Positions 34,482 through 46,010 are shown, counted from the first letter of the stretch. The stretch: 64,000 nt of DNA from Calliphora vicina (GCF_958450345.1 NC_088784.1:58088247-58152246), one strand, 5' to 3'. Notes: generated by a model not told the origin, from the letters alone. Numbers and translations are program-made.

Positions 34482-35411
34482 CTATCCACCAAAAAATTTC
34501 CAGTTCTGGCACATTCTTAAAATCTTTGGTATGCGTGAAATCATTACGTCTTCGCATTTTAATCTGCCACCGATTATTGTTGCCTCAATTAAATTAGGTG
34601 AACATTTTATGATGGTCAATCGTGTTCCGTTGCATAATTTTGGCGTGTTTATGTTGCGGAGAAACATTATCTGTGATCCAACCTTCAATGTTTCAGTAGC
34701 ATAATTTAGGCTTGTTCTTCGTTCATTACTGTGTCAATCGATTTGTATTTCATTGTTTCGCCAGTCAGTTTCAATTAATTCGCTCATTGAGCTTGTTGAC
34801 ATCATAATTTTTTGGTACCAAAATTGCACGTTCCCACAGCCAATCCGAATTTTTGTAGTTGGTTGTGAATACCTTGTCGACAATCTGATTTGTCGACGTT
34901 GTTTACTATATTAGATGTAATTTCGGAAATTTTGTTTATCATCGGTTGATAATACAAAATCTCTTTTATAGTACAATGTTAACAGCGGCCTACTTGTTTT
35001 ATCGAACGATATGAAAATTTGGTATGTACCGGACATGTTACACCAAATCATTCGCTTCAGAGTACACCACTGTGAATTAAAATTTTTAGAATGACGTTAA
35101 GCAACGAAATTAAAATTAGCATTGTTTGATCGTTGGGAATGAAAAAACCATTTATTTCTCGAACGAAAAAATAAAAATAATTTTTAAATTTTTTTTTATT
35201 TGCAAAAGTTTGGGCACAATTACTGACCTTGAAATCATTAGGTATTGTGTCATTAGCGGTATAGTGCAAAAATCTGAAGATTCACTGAAAATTTGATAAA
35301 AATCGGTCCAGCCATATCTTCGGAACCAATATGCCGATTTCGTGCAAACTTCACATAAACCATCTACAACGTACCCTGAAATTTTGGTTGATAATCTTTT
35401 TATATATAAGA
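34482..35411 (-). pseudogene. Helitron helicase remnant with candidate Helitron 5' end
   Basis: On the minus strand, 34688-34482 encodes VGSQIMFLRNINTPKLCNGT and IEATIIGGRLKCEDVMIS, the C-terminal Pif1-like helicase region typical of Helitron Rep/helicase proteins. Further upstream (about 34910-34800) NSDWLWERAILVPKN and DVNKLNERI continue the same domain, with stops and frame changes around 34690-34780. The rest of the protein is missing. Farther right, the minus-strand sequence starting at 35411 reads TCTTATATATAAAAAG and then GCTGGACCGATTTTTATC, which fits the 5'-TC terminus of insect Helitrons. I infer one internally deleted Helitron; the 3' CTRR end was not found. Confidence 0.6.
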
Positions 35412-36418
35412 TTATGCATTAAGTATTTTAAATATTTTAAAATTAAGGCCTAACTATATTAATTACCACCGTTCAGCATTTCATTGATTATCTGCGTCTA
35501 AATTCCTGAAAAGTTCAAATGGCAAAAGAAATGATGGATGAAGTTTTATGTTGTTTATAATACAAAGGGAAAACATTTCATTCGAAATCTATTATCGATC
35601 TCATCTAGAAGCTCTAGCTTACTAAGCAGTTGAACAACTCCTCTGGAGAATGATGATGGTATCATCTGAAAAAAAAACTATTATACAAGTTTATTCGGAA
35701 GTAATCAAGATATTGTTTTATTTTTACAATAAACAACTATATTAAGAGACTCAACAAACAGAAACCCACCAATCCATTAGAATTACCATTTGACAAACGA
35801 CAACAATTTTTAATAAAATTATAAGTTTACCATTGAATTATTACCAAGGAAAAAACCTTACATACCCGTATAAATAATAATATTGTTCTGGGGATGTTAA
35901 CTCCAAAATGTTTAGGAAGCTCTGGGTTTTTTTTTGTGTACCAGGAATATAGACAAATCCAAATAATATTAAAATATTTGTGTACTTCATGCTGAATTGT
36001 CTAAATTTTTTTTTTAAACGATTTTTATAAAAAAAAATAGAAGTAACTATTAAAGAAACCAAGCATAAAATAACTTGAAAGTTGTGAGAATTATCAGGTT
36101 TTTCCCTCTAATCAAAACAAATTCAAAATCAAGATTTTGCATTAAACTAACGATATATTTTTCAGATAAAATCAATCAATCAAGTTTGCGGTGAAAACTA
36201 TTTATCAGCATCTAAAATGCACCAACAGTTTTAATTAATGTTTGTTATCAAACTGAAATATAATTTCTTATATTTAATTTATGTGTGTGTGTGATTTTTA
36301 ATAACTGCCATTTTTCTTGATGTAACTAATTCTTTCTACATCAATACTAATTTATCACAATGCGTATCATATCTTCGTGGGGCATATCGTAGAATAAATG
36401 TTAATGAATATGTAACTT
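35412..36418. other. AT-rich stretch, no gene recognised
   Basis: No coding signal beyond a short minus-strand frame at 35841-36062 without recognisable features. A TGTGTGTGTG tract lies near 36283. Confidence 0.4.
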
Positions 36419-36570
36419 CCCAGCAAAAATTTACATTGAAAAGTAATGAGTTAAAAAGCTAATATACCTACTATTTACTACTTACACAATAGCTTTTTAA
36501 CTCATTATTTTAACACGGTGATGTCATTAGAGGCAAGTACTTACCACCCTCGCTTACAAATAGGCACTTA

Positions 36571-37868
36571 AGGAGTGAGATCGAAAAATTCTTAACACAC
36601 GTTTTTCATTACATTTTTTAACCCAAGTATTATTTGAATTTTTTTTTGATCAAGTTACCTTTGAAAAACATGTCAGTTATTATGTGTAATGTCAATTATA
36701 TTAATTTTTTTGTTAATCTGATTAAAATGAGTGACCAGAAAAAAGTGCGTACTGAAATTATTAAATATTTTCAACAAAACCCAACTTGGTCTTACAAAAA
36801 GTTGGCCAAGCATACAAAGGTCTGCCGTCAAACTGTTTCCAATGTTATTAAACAGTACCGGGAGAACTTGTCAGTTGATAGAAAACCTGGTTCAGGTAGA
36901 AGGAATGGTCCACATGATGTTTCTAAAGCCAAAAAAATAGAACGCATTTTCAAAAGAGCTCCCAACACATCCGGTAGGAAAGCAGCCCGGTTAGCTCAGT
37001 GCTCGGACTATTTGGTACGAAAAGTTAAAGCTAATGCAGGTTTAAAAACATACAAGGCTCAAAAAGTTCCTGACAGGAACGCTACTAAAAATTTAGAGGC
37101 CAAAAACAGAGCACGGAAATTGAAGTCAAGTTTTATAAAAAAATATTCTTGCTGCATAATGGATGACGAAACGTATGTTCTGGCAGATTTTTCGCAACTT
37201 CCAGGTCAAAAATTTTATGTTGCTGATGCTCGAGGGAATGTTGAAGAAAAGTTTAGGACCCAAAAGCAGACAAAATTTCCCAGAAAGTTCTTGGTATGGC
37301 AAGCAATATGCAGTTGCGGCAAAAGAAGCCACTCATTTGTTACAACGGGCTCTATAAATACCGAAATTTACATCAAGGAATGTTTACAAAAAAGGCTGCT
37401 TCCATTCATAAGACTTCATAATGTGTCCACTTATTTTTGGCCTGACTTGGCATCCTGTCACTATGGCAAACAAGCCCTTGAGTGGTACAAGAACAATAAT
37501 GTGGTATTTGTACCAAGAGAGGCAAATCCTCCAAACTGCCCGGAGCTAAGGCCAGTGGAGAGATATTGGGCTCTTGTTAAAAGAGAATTGAAGAGTACAA
37601 AAAAGGTGTCCAAAAGTGTGGTAGATTTTAAACGGAGATGGACTACATGTTCGAGCAAAGTGACAGAAAGCACTATAAAAACGTTAATGGAAGGGTTTCC
37701 GAAAAAGGTTCAAAATTTCATCACTAGTGATTAAAACTATAAAAATATTTTTTTTTGTAAATTGTAATAATAATTTCAATCAAATAAAAAAAAAATTAAA
37801 GCTGTAAGTTTAGTGGTTTCTTTTTTATAAACATATATGTATGTTAAGAATTTTTCGATCTCACTCCT
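36571..37868 (+). mobile_element. Full-length mariner-family transposon (DD37E type)
   Basis: The 27-bp inverted repeats beginning AGGAGTGAGATCGAAAAATT at 36571 and ending AATTTTTCGATCTCACTCCT at 37868 match perfectly. TA flanks both ends (36569-36570, 37869-37870). At 1298 bp with one uninterrupted transposase gene, it has the structure of a potentially active or very recently active element. It interrupts the older CCCAGCAAAAA element. Confidence 0.9.
36727..37734 (+). CDS. Tc1/mariner-superfamily transposase, DD37E, intact
   Basis: A 335-residue frame from the ATG at 36727; an in-frame ATG at 36634 would add 31 hydrophobic, unlikely residues, so the internal start, which gives a family-typical length, is preferred. 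Residues 1-60 carry a helix-turn-helix (SYKKLAKHTKVCRQTVSNVI) and a basic GSGRR linker; about 75-105 a second DNA-binding segment. The catalytic acids are D146 (CIMDDETYV), D240 (FWPDLASCHYG) and E278 (PELRPVERYW), with 37 residues between the last two, as in the DD37E group known from mosquitoes and other insects. No stop or frameshift interrupts it. The protein would cut and paste the element at TA sites. A polyadenylation-like AATAAAA follows at about 37783. Confidence 0.9.
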   Translation: MSDQKKVRTEIIKYFQQNPTWSYKKLAKHTKVCRQTVSNVIKQYRENLSVDRKPGSGRRNGPHDVSKAKKIERIFKRAPNTSGRKAARLAQCSDYLVRKVKANAGLKTYKAQKVPDRNATKNLEAKNRARKLKSSFIKKYSCCIMDDETYVLADFSQLPGQKFYVADARGNVEEKFRTQKQTKFPRKFLVWQAICSCGKRSHSFVTTGSINTEIYIKECLQKRLLPFIRLHNVSTYFWPDLASCHYGKQALEWYKNNNVVFVPREANPPNCPELRPVERYWALVKRELKSTKKVSKSVVDFKRRWTTCSSKVTESTIKTLMEGFPKKVQNFITSD

Positions 37869-37939
37869 TAAATAAGTTGTTTTGTTGTAGAGCTATTTAT
37901 AGAATTTTGTATTTGCAAACAAAAAATAAAAAAAATAAT

Positions 37940-38009
37940 AAGTCGTAGCCAAGAGTCGAACCAACAACTATCCGTTTGCTAGTCTGCTGTTCTACTCACT
38001 ACACTGCTT
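37940..38009 (-). ncRNA. tRNA-like / SINE-like sequence with pol III boxes
   Basis: On the minus strand, AGTGTAGTGAGTAGAACAGC resembles an A box, and GGTTCGACTC is a near-perfect B box with about 40 bases between them. ACTAGCAAAC sits where an anticodon loop (AGC) would be. A run of T follows within 20 bases, as a pol III terminator. The acceptor and T stems do not pair well, so a functional tRNA is unlikely; a tRNA-derived SINE head or fossil is more plausible. Confidence 0.4.
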
Positions 38010-38278
38010 AGTTATTTTATTGTGTATCAAATAATGGTTTTCACTCAGTAGTTCTATATTATTTTCTGTTTTTCTAAAAATAAACATGCAATAAAATAAA
38101 TGGGCAAATTGTTTGTTTAATTTGTTTTTTTTAGACTTTAGCTCATAAACAAGTACTTATGTATCAGATTATATGTCAGCCAATACTAAACTACTTATAT
38201 GTAATGCAGGTGGTATGTAGTAGTCATTGAAAAGTAAGCTGTTCAATAATTGAAAGTCATTACCAAGTTTTTGCTGGG

Positions 38279-39320
38279 TTCTTTACTTCTGGTTTCATTG
38301 AAACATGAAACAACAATAAATGTTAACTTGGACTTTCAGGAAAAACATTTCCATTAGAGGTACGACAAAATAATGAGATTTTGACCTAGTTCTTTTTGAC
38401 ATTTAATTTGGTAAATCGATGGCTTAATATAAAAAGGCCCTAACTCGTGTTTTTTTAAGTTGAGATTTTTTTGGCTAATTATGATATATGATTTGACCAT
38501 TTATCGAAATAAACGAAAATCTATATCCTTAAACTGTTTAACAAAATGTATGAAAATTTTAAACTGACGATTTAAAAATAATTAATTTTTTGATATGGAA
38601 ACATCTGATCTGATTACAATTGTTAACAATACAGTTGTGTCCCAAGCATTACAATAATTAGTATTTTTTTTTTAGAAATTTGTAAGATCGATTTTCTTGC
38701 ATAAAAAGTGTGGACTAAAATTTATAAAATACATTTAAAAAATTATTATTATTTGCAAAAGAAAGATGCTTTTGTTGCGTGTATTTCGTTAAGAATTTTT
38801 TTGTAAAGTTAAATATGTGTGATTGGATTATTTCGGTTCCGTTATTTATTGTTAGTTCGGTACCGGCATTTAAATTGTAATGGTAATTTCGGTCTGACTT
38901 AAAACTATAATAAAATTTACAAAAACATGAAATAAGTTGAAAATTGGTATTTTATAATAGCTTATTGGTTACGGTAGCCAACCTTGTTTTCACATTATTG
39001 TAAATTTTGAATAAATATTTTATGAACAAATTCTGATTTAATAGTTTTAAACTCTTATTATATAAATAAATATTGGTATTAAAAGCAAACTAGAAACAAT
39101 AAATTGTTAAAATAATTTCATACATCAAACACACATAACGTCTAAAATTAAATTTATATAATTTATAATTGGTGTAAAACTCATACTTAAAATCTAAAAA
39201 CAAATTGTAAACTAACCTTTTCTGGATAGGTACTATTTATTTATGCCGAAAGAGTTTTACAAATGTTAATTTAGTTCACAAAAACTAAACTTTATTGATG
39301 TCTATTAAAGATATTGTACA
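38279..39320. other. AT-rich stretch, no gene recognised
   Basis: Nothing beyond homopolymer-rich non-coding sequence is visible. Confidence 0.4.
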
Positions 39321-39328
39321 ATACTCAT

Positions 39329-39796
39329 TAGAGTATCCAAAACCGAAACCGAAAACCGGTCAACCGGTTTTTTCATCTTTGTAAACTCGACCGGTTTCAG
39401 TTTTCTTTAATATTCCGGTTTTTTGAAAAACCGGTTTTTGTAAGACGGTTAACCGGTTTTAATGAAATATATTTTCAAAATCTCATTTCAACATATTTTT
39501 GAAAAACTTTGATACCATTTTTAAAAATATTGATTCATTTTATGGAAAATTGTAGCATTTAGCAATATTTCGAAAAATATATAAGACAATTGCATTAAGA
39601 ATTCCAAAATTTTAAATTAGCGTATTTTTCATATTGAATAAAAATTTAATATAAACCGGTTAACCGATTTTTTTGAAGAAACCGGATAATCGGTTTTTTT
39701 AAAATATAAAAATCAAAACCGGTTTTTTCAAAAACACACTTTTTCGGTTAAACCGGAAACCGGTTTTTTAAATTTGCCGGTTTTTTATACACTCTA
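39329..39796. mobile_element. hAT-type MITE built of ACCGGTT words, 8-bp target duplication
   Basis: Termini TAGAGTATCCAAAACC and, inverted, TAGAGTGTATAAAAAACC. Perfect flanking octamers ATACTCAT (39321-39328, 39797-39804). TAGAG ends and an 8-bp duplication are diagnostic of hAT. The 468-bp interior is largely degenerate AAACCGGTTTTT / GGTTAACCGG words, with no coding capacity. Confidence 0.8.
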
Positions 39797-39804
39797 ATAC
39801 TCAT

Positions 39805-40289
39805 ACTTACAAATAAAATATGCGTACGTATAAAATATATGTATTCATTAGGATGTCCAAAAAAAGTACTTTCAACTTGAGTTGTTTTCAGACTCTAATT
39901 TCCAAAAATTTTTTTTCTAGAATAAGCCGTTGGTTGGTTTTGAAAAATTAAGTTAAACGTTTGTAAACAGCGGATGTTATCTTCGCGGATTCAACTTTTA
40001 TAATTGAAATCATATGTTAAATTACTTGATGTTATCAAAGTCTTAAGAAAAATTACATTGAAATACGTTTTTTTTCGATTTTTAAAAGTCTTCATAGGTC
40101 TTCTCAAGATATTTTATAATGGTAAAGGTGTAAAATAATTAAAATTTACACTAAACCTATATTTAGACAATTTGTTCCGTGAAAACATCTAAAATTTTAG
40201 CTACAGTTTCCTAAAAGTTAAAGAATTTTCAAAGACACACACAAAACCCAGAAAGGCAATATTTAGATATTTCTTTGAGAACGACGTTG
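39805..40289. other. AT-rich stretch, no gene recognised
   Basis: Non-coding; no repeat termini seen. Confidence 0.4.
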
Positions 40290-40565
40290 GTCGACCACGC
40301 CCACTGTCCATACAATCCAAATCGATTTTTTCGCACAAAATTGTTCTTATCCAAGCAAAAGTCTAGAAATTTGGTACATACATTTTATGAACAAAAAAAG
40401 AACGCATGCTAAATTCTGTTAAAATCGGCCACGCCCCTGCATATCGCCCATGCAATCCAAATCGAATTTTTCGCATGAAATTTTTTCTATCCAATCAAAA
40501 GTCTAGAAATTTGGTACATACATTTTCTAAAACAAAGGAAGAACCTATGCCGAGTTTCAATAAAA
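40290..40565. repeat. Two tandem ~130-bp units
   Basis: Both units contain CAATCCAAATCGA(A/T)TTTTTCGCA and AAAAGTCTAGAAATTTGGTA followed by CATACATTTT, the second starting about 128 bp after the first. CCACGCCC-type words precede each unit. The small frame at 40406-40612 lies inside and is not counted. Confidence 0.6.
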
Positions 40566-40756
40566 TCCCACACACCTCATGCCACATTGGACATTTTACA
40601 CGAGCGATTTGAGGGCATGGTCGTCTGACTTGGCGGTGATGTGAACTGGCCACCAATATCGTGCACGATGTTATATTCCATGCATAATAAATAACATCGA
40701 TAGGTTTTTCAAACGCAGTATAAATATATTTTTAACAGAAAATAGCTTAAAACTTA

Positions 40757-41240
40757 GGGTGTTTAAAAAAATTTACAATTAAAAAAAGTTTGCCTGTATC
40801 AACTAGATCAGTTGCTAGTATGGTATGGTATTTTATGTTCCTTTGAAACTTATTTCAAATTTATTTCTTTTATTTGAAAGATATTAGTTTTAGATATGAG
40901 AAATAAAAAGACATATCCAATGAAATTTAAGTTAATTTTAAAATACCATTTCTACTAAGCTGGTGTTTCCATCAAAAAACGCTTTTGAAATGTTTTAACC
41001 ATATATTCAAATTTTCACAGAATTTTAAATAGAAAATTTGCGGAATTTCGAGTATTGAACATTTGCATCTTGTGAATGTGCCTTTAATAAAAGCATATGT
41101 TTGAAAGAAAAACATGAACGTCTTTTTTTAGCACAACATTTTGAAGTAAATTCTTAAAAATTTTAAATTTTAAACAATACTAAATTTTGAAAAATGGTAT
41201 CTGAAAAAGATGAATTACTTTTTATTTTTTCGAACCACCC
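40757..41240. mobile_element. 484-bp MITE with GGGTG ends and TA duplication
   Basis: TTAGGGTGTTTAAAAAAATT at the left is answered inverted by TTAGGGTGGTTCGAAAAAAT at the right. TA lies on both sides (40755-40756, 41241-41242), as for Tc1/mariner-type MITEs. The interior is AT-rich and non-coding. Confidence 0.6.
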
Positions 41241-41242
41241 TA

Positions 41243-42655
41243 ATATGCAGTCATACATCAATATGGCAGTAATATTGCACAGCATGAGGAGAAGAGTCAT
41301 AAAACAAAATGAAGAGTTTGTTGCTGCTGTTGTTATTGTTGCTGCTATAAAAGTAAAAACACCTGGTTTTAATTAAGTTCTCTCGATATCAAAACCGAAA
41401 CTCAACAAAACAACAATAGCAAAAACAGAAAAGTTTCAACAAACTTCTATATTACAATTTAAAAAAATAAAGAAAAAACTCATCATTCGAAATGTAAAAG
41501 GAATGATAAAAAGGTAAGCATCAATGGCGGTTTAGCTTCCGGCGGAAAGGCAGCAGCTTTTACTGTGCATATTACCGAGTATATCTCTATTTGTGTGTGT
41601 GTTTATGTCTAATATATTATCAACTCGTGTCCTTAATACAATCTAAATAATTAAAATATGCAAATACAGTATAATCCTCTCATACATAGTCCAACACATA
41701 CAATCATATTTAGTATGAACTGACAGTAGTCTGCCATTGCTACTCTGTCGTTATACAATACACATCCAGTGCTAGCATTTAGTTGACTGTTTTCACGAGC
41801 ACCTTCATCAATGGTCCAAATATTGAGGTAGAACAACTGATCCGATTTGTATAAATTATTCATAGCAGTCAAATTATACTTATTCATTTAAGTTTTAAAA
41901 CTTTCATTAAAGTAGTATTCCGTTGTATACTTATGAGTTATTGTTGTTATGCCGACAATTGTTCATTTTTTCTACAGTCAGCACCCTACTAAATTAGAGA
42001 CGGTATATCCAATTAAGGATATAAAATGTGTCTTAAATGTAGACATATTTCGATTAACATCATCTATAAAATTGCACTGTCCAACAGCATTTTTGGAACA
42101 GAATTAATAAATCGCGTTGGGTTCACTTCTCACATATGAATTAAATAAAAAATGAGTTGAAATATATAAAGGATTATAAAAAATCTACTTTTTTGGGGGG
42201 GGTTTTCTTTTACCCATTCTTCAAAAATTTTCTTTCGTGAAAGAGTAGAAGTCATACTGGAAAAGTGAAACAAAATGTATGGCAGTCGCAAAAATGCGCA
42301 AGATGTTTTTGATTTACCTTGAAGTGAACACCGTAATATAGTTTTACACCGGAACTATCCGGAATAAACAGCTTTAACTCTACTTGAAAAAGGAAATATT
42401 TTATTTCTTTCACTTTCTTTCTTTATGGAGGTCAAGAAAAGAAAGATTATCAGTAATGTAGTTTTAGTTTTTGATATTTACAATGTAAATAATTAAATGA
42501 TAATAATAAAAAAACATTATGACAATAAAATCACCCTAGACTTTTTAATGATAAACCAAAGTCACACAAAAAATACGCTTCACTTTGAAATCTTAACGCT
42601 TAGTTTTGACAACAACTGACTTACTTTTTTCTAATCAGAGCTAAAAACTAAAAAA
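41243..42655. other. Intergenic stretch, no gene recognised
   Basis: Non-coding, with CAACAACAATAGC-type tracts near 41405 and TGTGTGTGTG at 41590. The short frames at 41194-41376 and 41651-41887 have no recognisable features. Confidence 0.4.
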
Positions 42656-42656
42656 A

Positions 42657-43250
42657 ACAAATAAGAGAGCAATATTCGGCTGTGAAGAATCTTATATACC
42701 CTTCACCAAATTATACTTCAAAATAAAAATTTTAAATATTTTTAGATAAACAAAATTTTTTTTCCAGTTTTTTAATTTTTTTAAATTTAAAATTTTTTTT
42801 TAATTTTTATGCGAAAAAAACTTGGTGAAAAAACAAAATCGGGTTAAAAAATATGTTTTCCGATTTTGACCCATTGTAGGTCCAACTTACTATGGTCTTA
42901 TATACGTCGTTTCAAAGGACTTTGAAATATGTATCATTAGATATCCATATTGTCTATATTAATGACTTAGTAATCCAGATATAGGTCAAAAATAGGTCAT
43001 TTGTGGACCGATTTTGATGATTTTAAATAGCAAACTTCTCGAAAGCATGTCTGACAGAATTATTGAAGATTTGGATCCCGAAGATATCTGGGGTCTTCAT
43101 AAAATTGATTTCAACAGACAGACGGACATGGCTTAATCGACTCTGCTATCTATAAGGATCCAGAATATATGTATATACTTTATAGGGTCGGAAATGAAAA
43201 ATGTAGATATTACAAACGGAATGACAAACTTAAATATTCCCTTCTCATAG
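42657..43250 (+). mobile_element. DINE-1/mini-me-like element, short copy
   Basis: Starts ACAAATAAGAGAGCAATATT and a decayed CGGCTGTGAAGAATC hairpin, TATACCCTTCACC. It carries GATTTCAACAGACAGACGGA (two CAGA units), the core CTTAATCGACTCTGCTATCT, AAGGATCCAGAATATATG and the ending CCCTTCTCATAG, where the terminal hairpin is cut by the Helitron-like sequence at 43255. It lines up with 20098-20716 over its middle. Confidence 0.7.
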
Positions 43251-43254
43251 TATA

Positions 43255-43349
43255 TATAATAGCCGCTAGGCTATTCTGAAGATTCCTTGAAAATTTCATC
43301 CGTTTTTGAGTTCATTCGGAACATACAAACATCCATTTTTATATATTTA
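43255..43349 (-). mobile_element. Helitron 5'-end fragment
   Basis: On the minus strand the sequence starting near 43349 reads TCTAAATATATAAAAATGG followed by GTTTGTATGTTCCGAATGAA and CTCAAAAACGGATGAAATT, the conserved 5' region of many insect Helitrons. Only about 95 bp remain, ending against the DINE copy. Confidence 0.55.
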
Positions 43350-44987
43350 GATTAATTTTAAAAATTAATACCGTAAAAATCATAATATATGACTGACAAT
43401 TATAAAGTTAATAAAGTTTTACTTAGGTATTTTACACGCATATATTAAAAAATATGAAATTTGAATAAAAATCAATCTGTAGCCAAATATTATGTATTAG
43501 ACTCAAAAATAAATCCACTCAAAGTCGACTATTACCGTTTACAAATAATAATTTTACCTGTTTATTTATAATGGAGTAGAGAGAAGGACGTTAAAATGTA
43601 GTAAATTAAATAAATGACTTTCATACATAAGACTCAAACATAATCCACCTCCCACCACTAAGGAGTCTGAGTTGATGCAGCAACAAAAACAGAAGTTTGT
43701 CGCATGTTGGCTACAGATACTTACTTACTTCAATTATTGTTAGGAGTTACTCTAGAACTTACTGTAAAAGGAATGTATGCAAATGTTTTTATTTGTATGT
43801 TTGTGCTTCTGAACATTAAATGAAATGAAGTATTACCATTCCGAAATAAATAAATGAACATGAAAAATCGTTCAATGTATTTGTAGAAATGTAAACGAGT
43901 ACGACGATTCTGTGCTTCAGTATATTTAGACTCGTAACCAATGATGGCAATTGAGAACTTAATTATCCACATCCACCCAACAAGGACTTTTGTTGTTTAT
44001 TGTTTGAATGTATTCATATCAAGAATTTAGAAAAAAGGATTACAATTCATTGTCGTAAAGGAGCATTCTTCTTTGGCAGTAATCAAAATAAATGTAACAA
44101 AGGATGGAAATAAAAAAACAAGGATAATTAAAAAATAATATTATTTTACTATTTGTTTTATTTTAAATAATTTCAATTTTATTATCCTTTTTCATACGAA
44201 GATATACATAGAGATGGCTGGTAAAATATTTTATTTATTTTAGACTTAAATATGCGTAGATGTGTGTGTTTAGTTTTGTAACAATATTTGACAATTTAAA
44301 CAATTTTAAACTGAATGTAGTAGACCAACCAGCCACTCCTAGACAAGGATTCTCGTGCATGTCTGCCATAGAAAGAAACTCTGTTTTTTATTTGCTTTAT
44401 TTACTCAGTACTCGTATGATTGTTTGCATGTAAGTATTCGTTTTTTCTTGTTATATTTCTTATGATTCCGTGATGTTTTCTTTGAAAATATTGCAGTAAA
44501 CAGCAACCGATCCTTGTAATGAAATCAATAATGTGTGCGAATAGTAGAATATTACTTCAAATATTATTTGCTGTATGAATTTTTGTGCTAAAATATCCAT
44601 CTGTCTGCCATTGAATTGTCTGCTTGGTACTCGTCTTGTTTGCTGGTTTTCAAAAGAAAAAGTTTTGTTGACCATCTCACTTTAATTACTTTTTCCAATA
44701 TTGGCAATCGGAAACTTATTGTTTTTATTGAACACACTTTTGTAGACATGAATACAGTTGTGCAAATAAATACACATGTGCGAGTATAAATATTTGTGTA
44801 TAACATTGAAAATATTAAAGAATTTTAAATTTTATTTATATCTTTATTACTTAATACATTATCTAAAAATGTAAAGTTTTTTTTATAAAGTAAACGGATA
44901 TGCTTAGAAGTATCGTTTCCAAAAAACCGAACTTGTTTCTTAAATATTATGATATTATAGACACAAAAATCATTTGATAATATAAAA
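43350..44987. other. Intergenic stretch, no gene recognised
   Basis: Non-coding; several short minus-strand frames between 43730 and 45022 lack recognisable features. No repeat termini identified. Confidence 0.4.
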
Positions 44988-45107
44988 CAAGTAGCAAAGT
45001 ATAGTCTGTCAAGGCCTACCATATAATACCATATACTGAATAAATGAGCAAAAACATTTTTCTTTTAAAAATTCAATAATTAATTTTCGTGTGTGATTTT
45101 CGGAATA
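44988..45107 (+). mobile_element. DINE-1-like fragment, long-spacer variant, tail only
   Basis: ACAAGTAGCAAAGTATAGTC, a decayed GTCAAGGCCTACC hairpin, ATATAATACCATATACTGAA and GTGTGTGATTTTCGGA follow the order of 2260-2380. It stops abruptly at 45107. Confidence 0.6.
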
Positions 45108-45196
45108 CGTTGTTCATATCTTGAAAACTCATTGATGAACATTTAATTACAATTAAAACTTGTAGTGTTCACAAGGAAGTAAAAGATTCATTATTT

Positions 45197-46010
45197 CTCG
45201 CTATCCCGATTAAATGGTGTTGAACTAACACTCTCGGACAGCGCAGAATACTTGGGTGTTATTCTGGACAGTGAACTATCCTGGAAACCCAATACCCTAT
45301 GTATTGTATGGTGTAAAACACTAGAAAAAACCTCAAATTGATGCTATTCGAGAAGATATTAAGGAGAATTGCAATCCTGAAAACAGGAGCCCTAAGAACG
45401 ACTGCAACAAAGTCGCTCTTTACAATATTAAGCCGGATCGCTGTGGATCTATTGGCTAGAAAAATGACAATCACTACAGCCTTCAGGCTAAATGTGATTG
45501 GTGGACGACAGTATAATCGGAAGTATACAGAATTATTGCACTTCCAGGCACCTCCTATCGAGAAACTTCGGATTCTCAATTTCATACAACATGGAATTAA
45601 TAGATGGACTGTCATTTGACACAATGAACCTCTCAGTCTACACGAACGGTTCTAGAAAGGGAGATCGATTTGGCGGAGGTGTCTAAATTCAGGAAAACGA
45701 AATTAGATTATCATTTAGAATTCCAAAGTTATAACAAGATATCAGGCCGGACATCCCAGAATAGGATAGCGAGACATTCAACAGTAGTACTCATTTGGAT
45801 ACGTGGACACGGATATATTTTGGGCAACTGTATTGCTGAACGGTCACTGCATATTTGGCAACCATGCGAGGAGACTTGGCCTGCCCTATAACTATTTCTG
45901 TAGCTGCTGTAAGAATGAAGGAGAATGAGACCATTTTCCATCTCCTTTGTCATTGCCCAGCATTAGATGATTTTTTATATGGGAGTAATAAAATATTTTA
46001 GAAATTTTTA
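45197..46010 (+). pseudogene. Decayed non-LTR retrotransposon: RT tail, RNase H and zinc-knuckle region
   Basis: Conceptual fragments in shifting frames follow the order of I/R1/LOA-type elements. AEYLGVILDSELSWKPN (about 45243-45295) is the end of the reverse transcriptase fingers/thumb region. ILKTGALRTTATKSLFTILS (45375-45435) is the conserved post-RT segment. LSVYTNGSRKGDRFGGGV (45633-45686) corresponds to the first RNase H motif, with N where the catalytic D is expected. STVVLIWIRGHGYILGNCIA (45780-45840) is the later RNase H motif. ETIFHLLCHCPALDDF (45925-45975) is the C-terminal zinc knuckle. Stops and indels make it non-functional. The upstream RT, ORF1 and 3' tail are missing. Confidence 0.7.

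Larger units (their letters stand above)
36419..38278. mobile_element. Older TIR element with CCCAGCAAAAA ends, host of the mariner insertion
   Basis: CCCAGCAAAAATTTACATTG at 36419 is answered inverted by ACTTTTTGCTGGG-type sequence ending at 38278 (CCCAGCAAAAACTTGGTAAT on the minus strand). Both subterminal regions contain CATTGAAAAGTAA, CTACTTA and AAGTACTTA words. The immediate neighbours are TT on each side, too short to count as a firm duplication. After removing the mariner the element is about 560 bp. It contains a tRNA-like sequence at 37940-38009 on the minus strand. Confidence 0.5.

Noticed and set aside
36634..36726. N-terminal extension of the mariner transposase
   Set aside because: The extra 31 residues are hydrophobic and AT-driven, and the ATG at 36727 gives the family's usual length.
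36410..38290. 8-bp target duplication for the CCCAGCAAAAA element
   Set aside because: Flanks tgtaactt and ttctttac do not match; only TT/TT is shared, which is not informative.
45338..45891. Possible host gene from several consecutive frames
   Set aside because: The pieces match the RT-tail and RNase H order of a non-LTR retrotransposon and are broken by stops.
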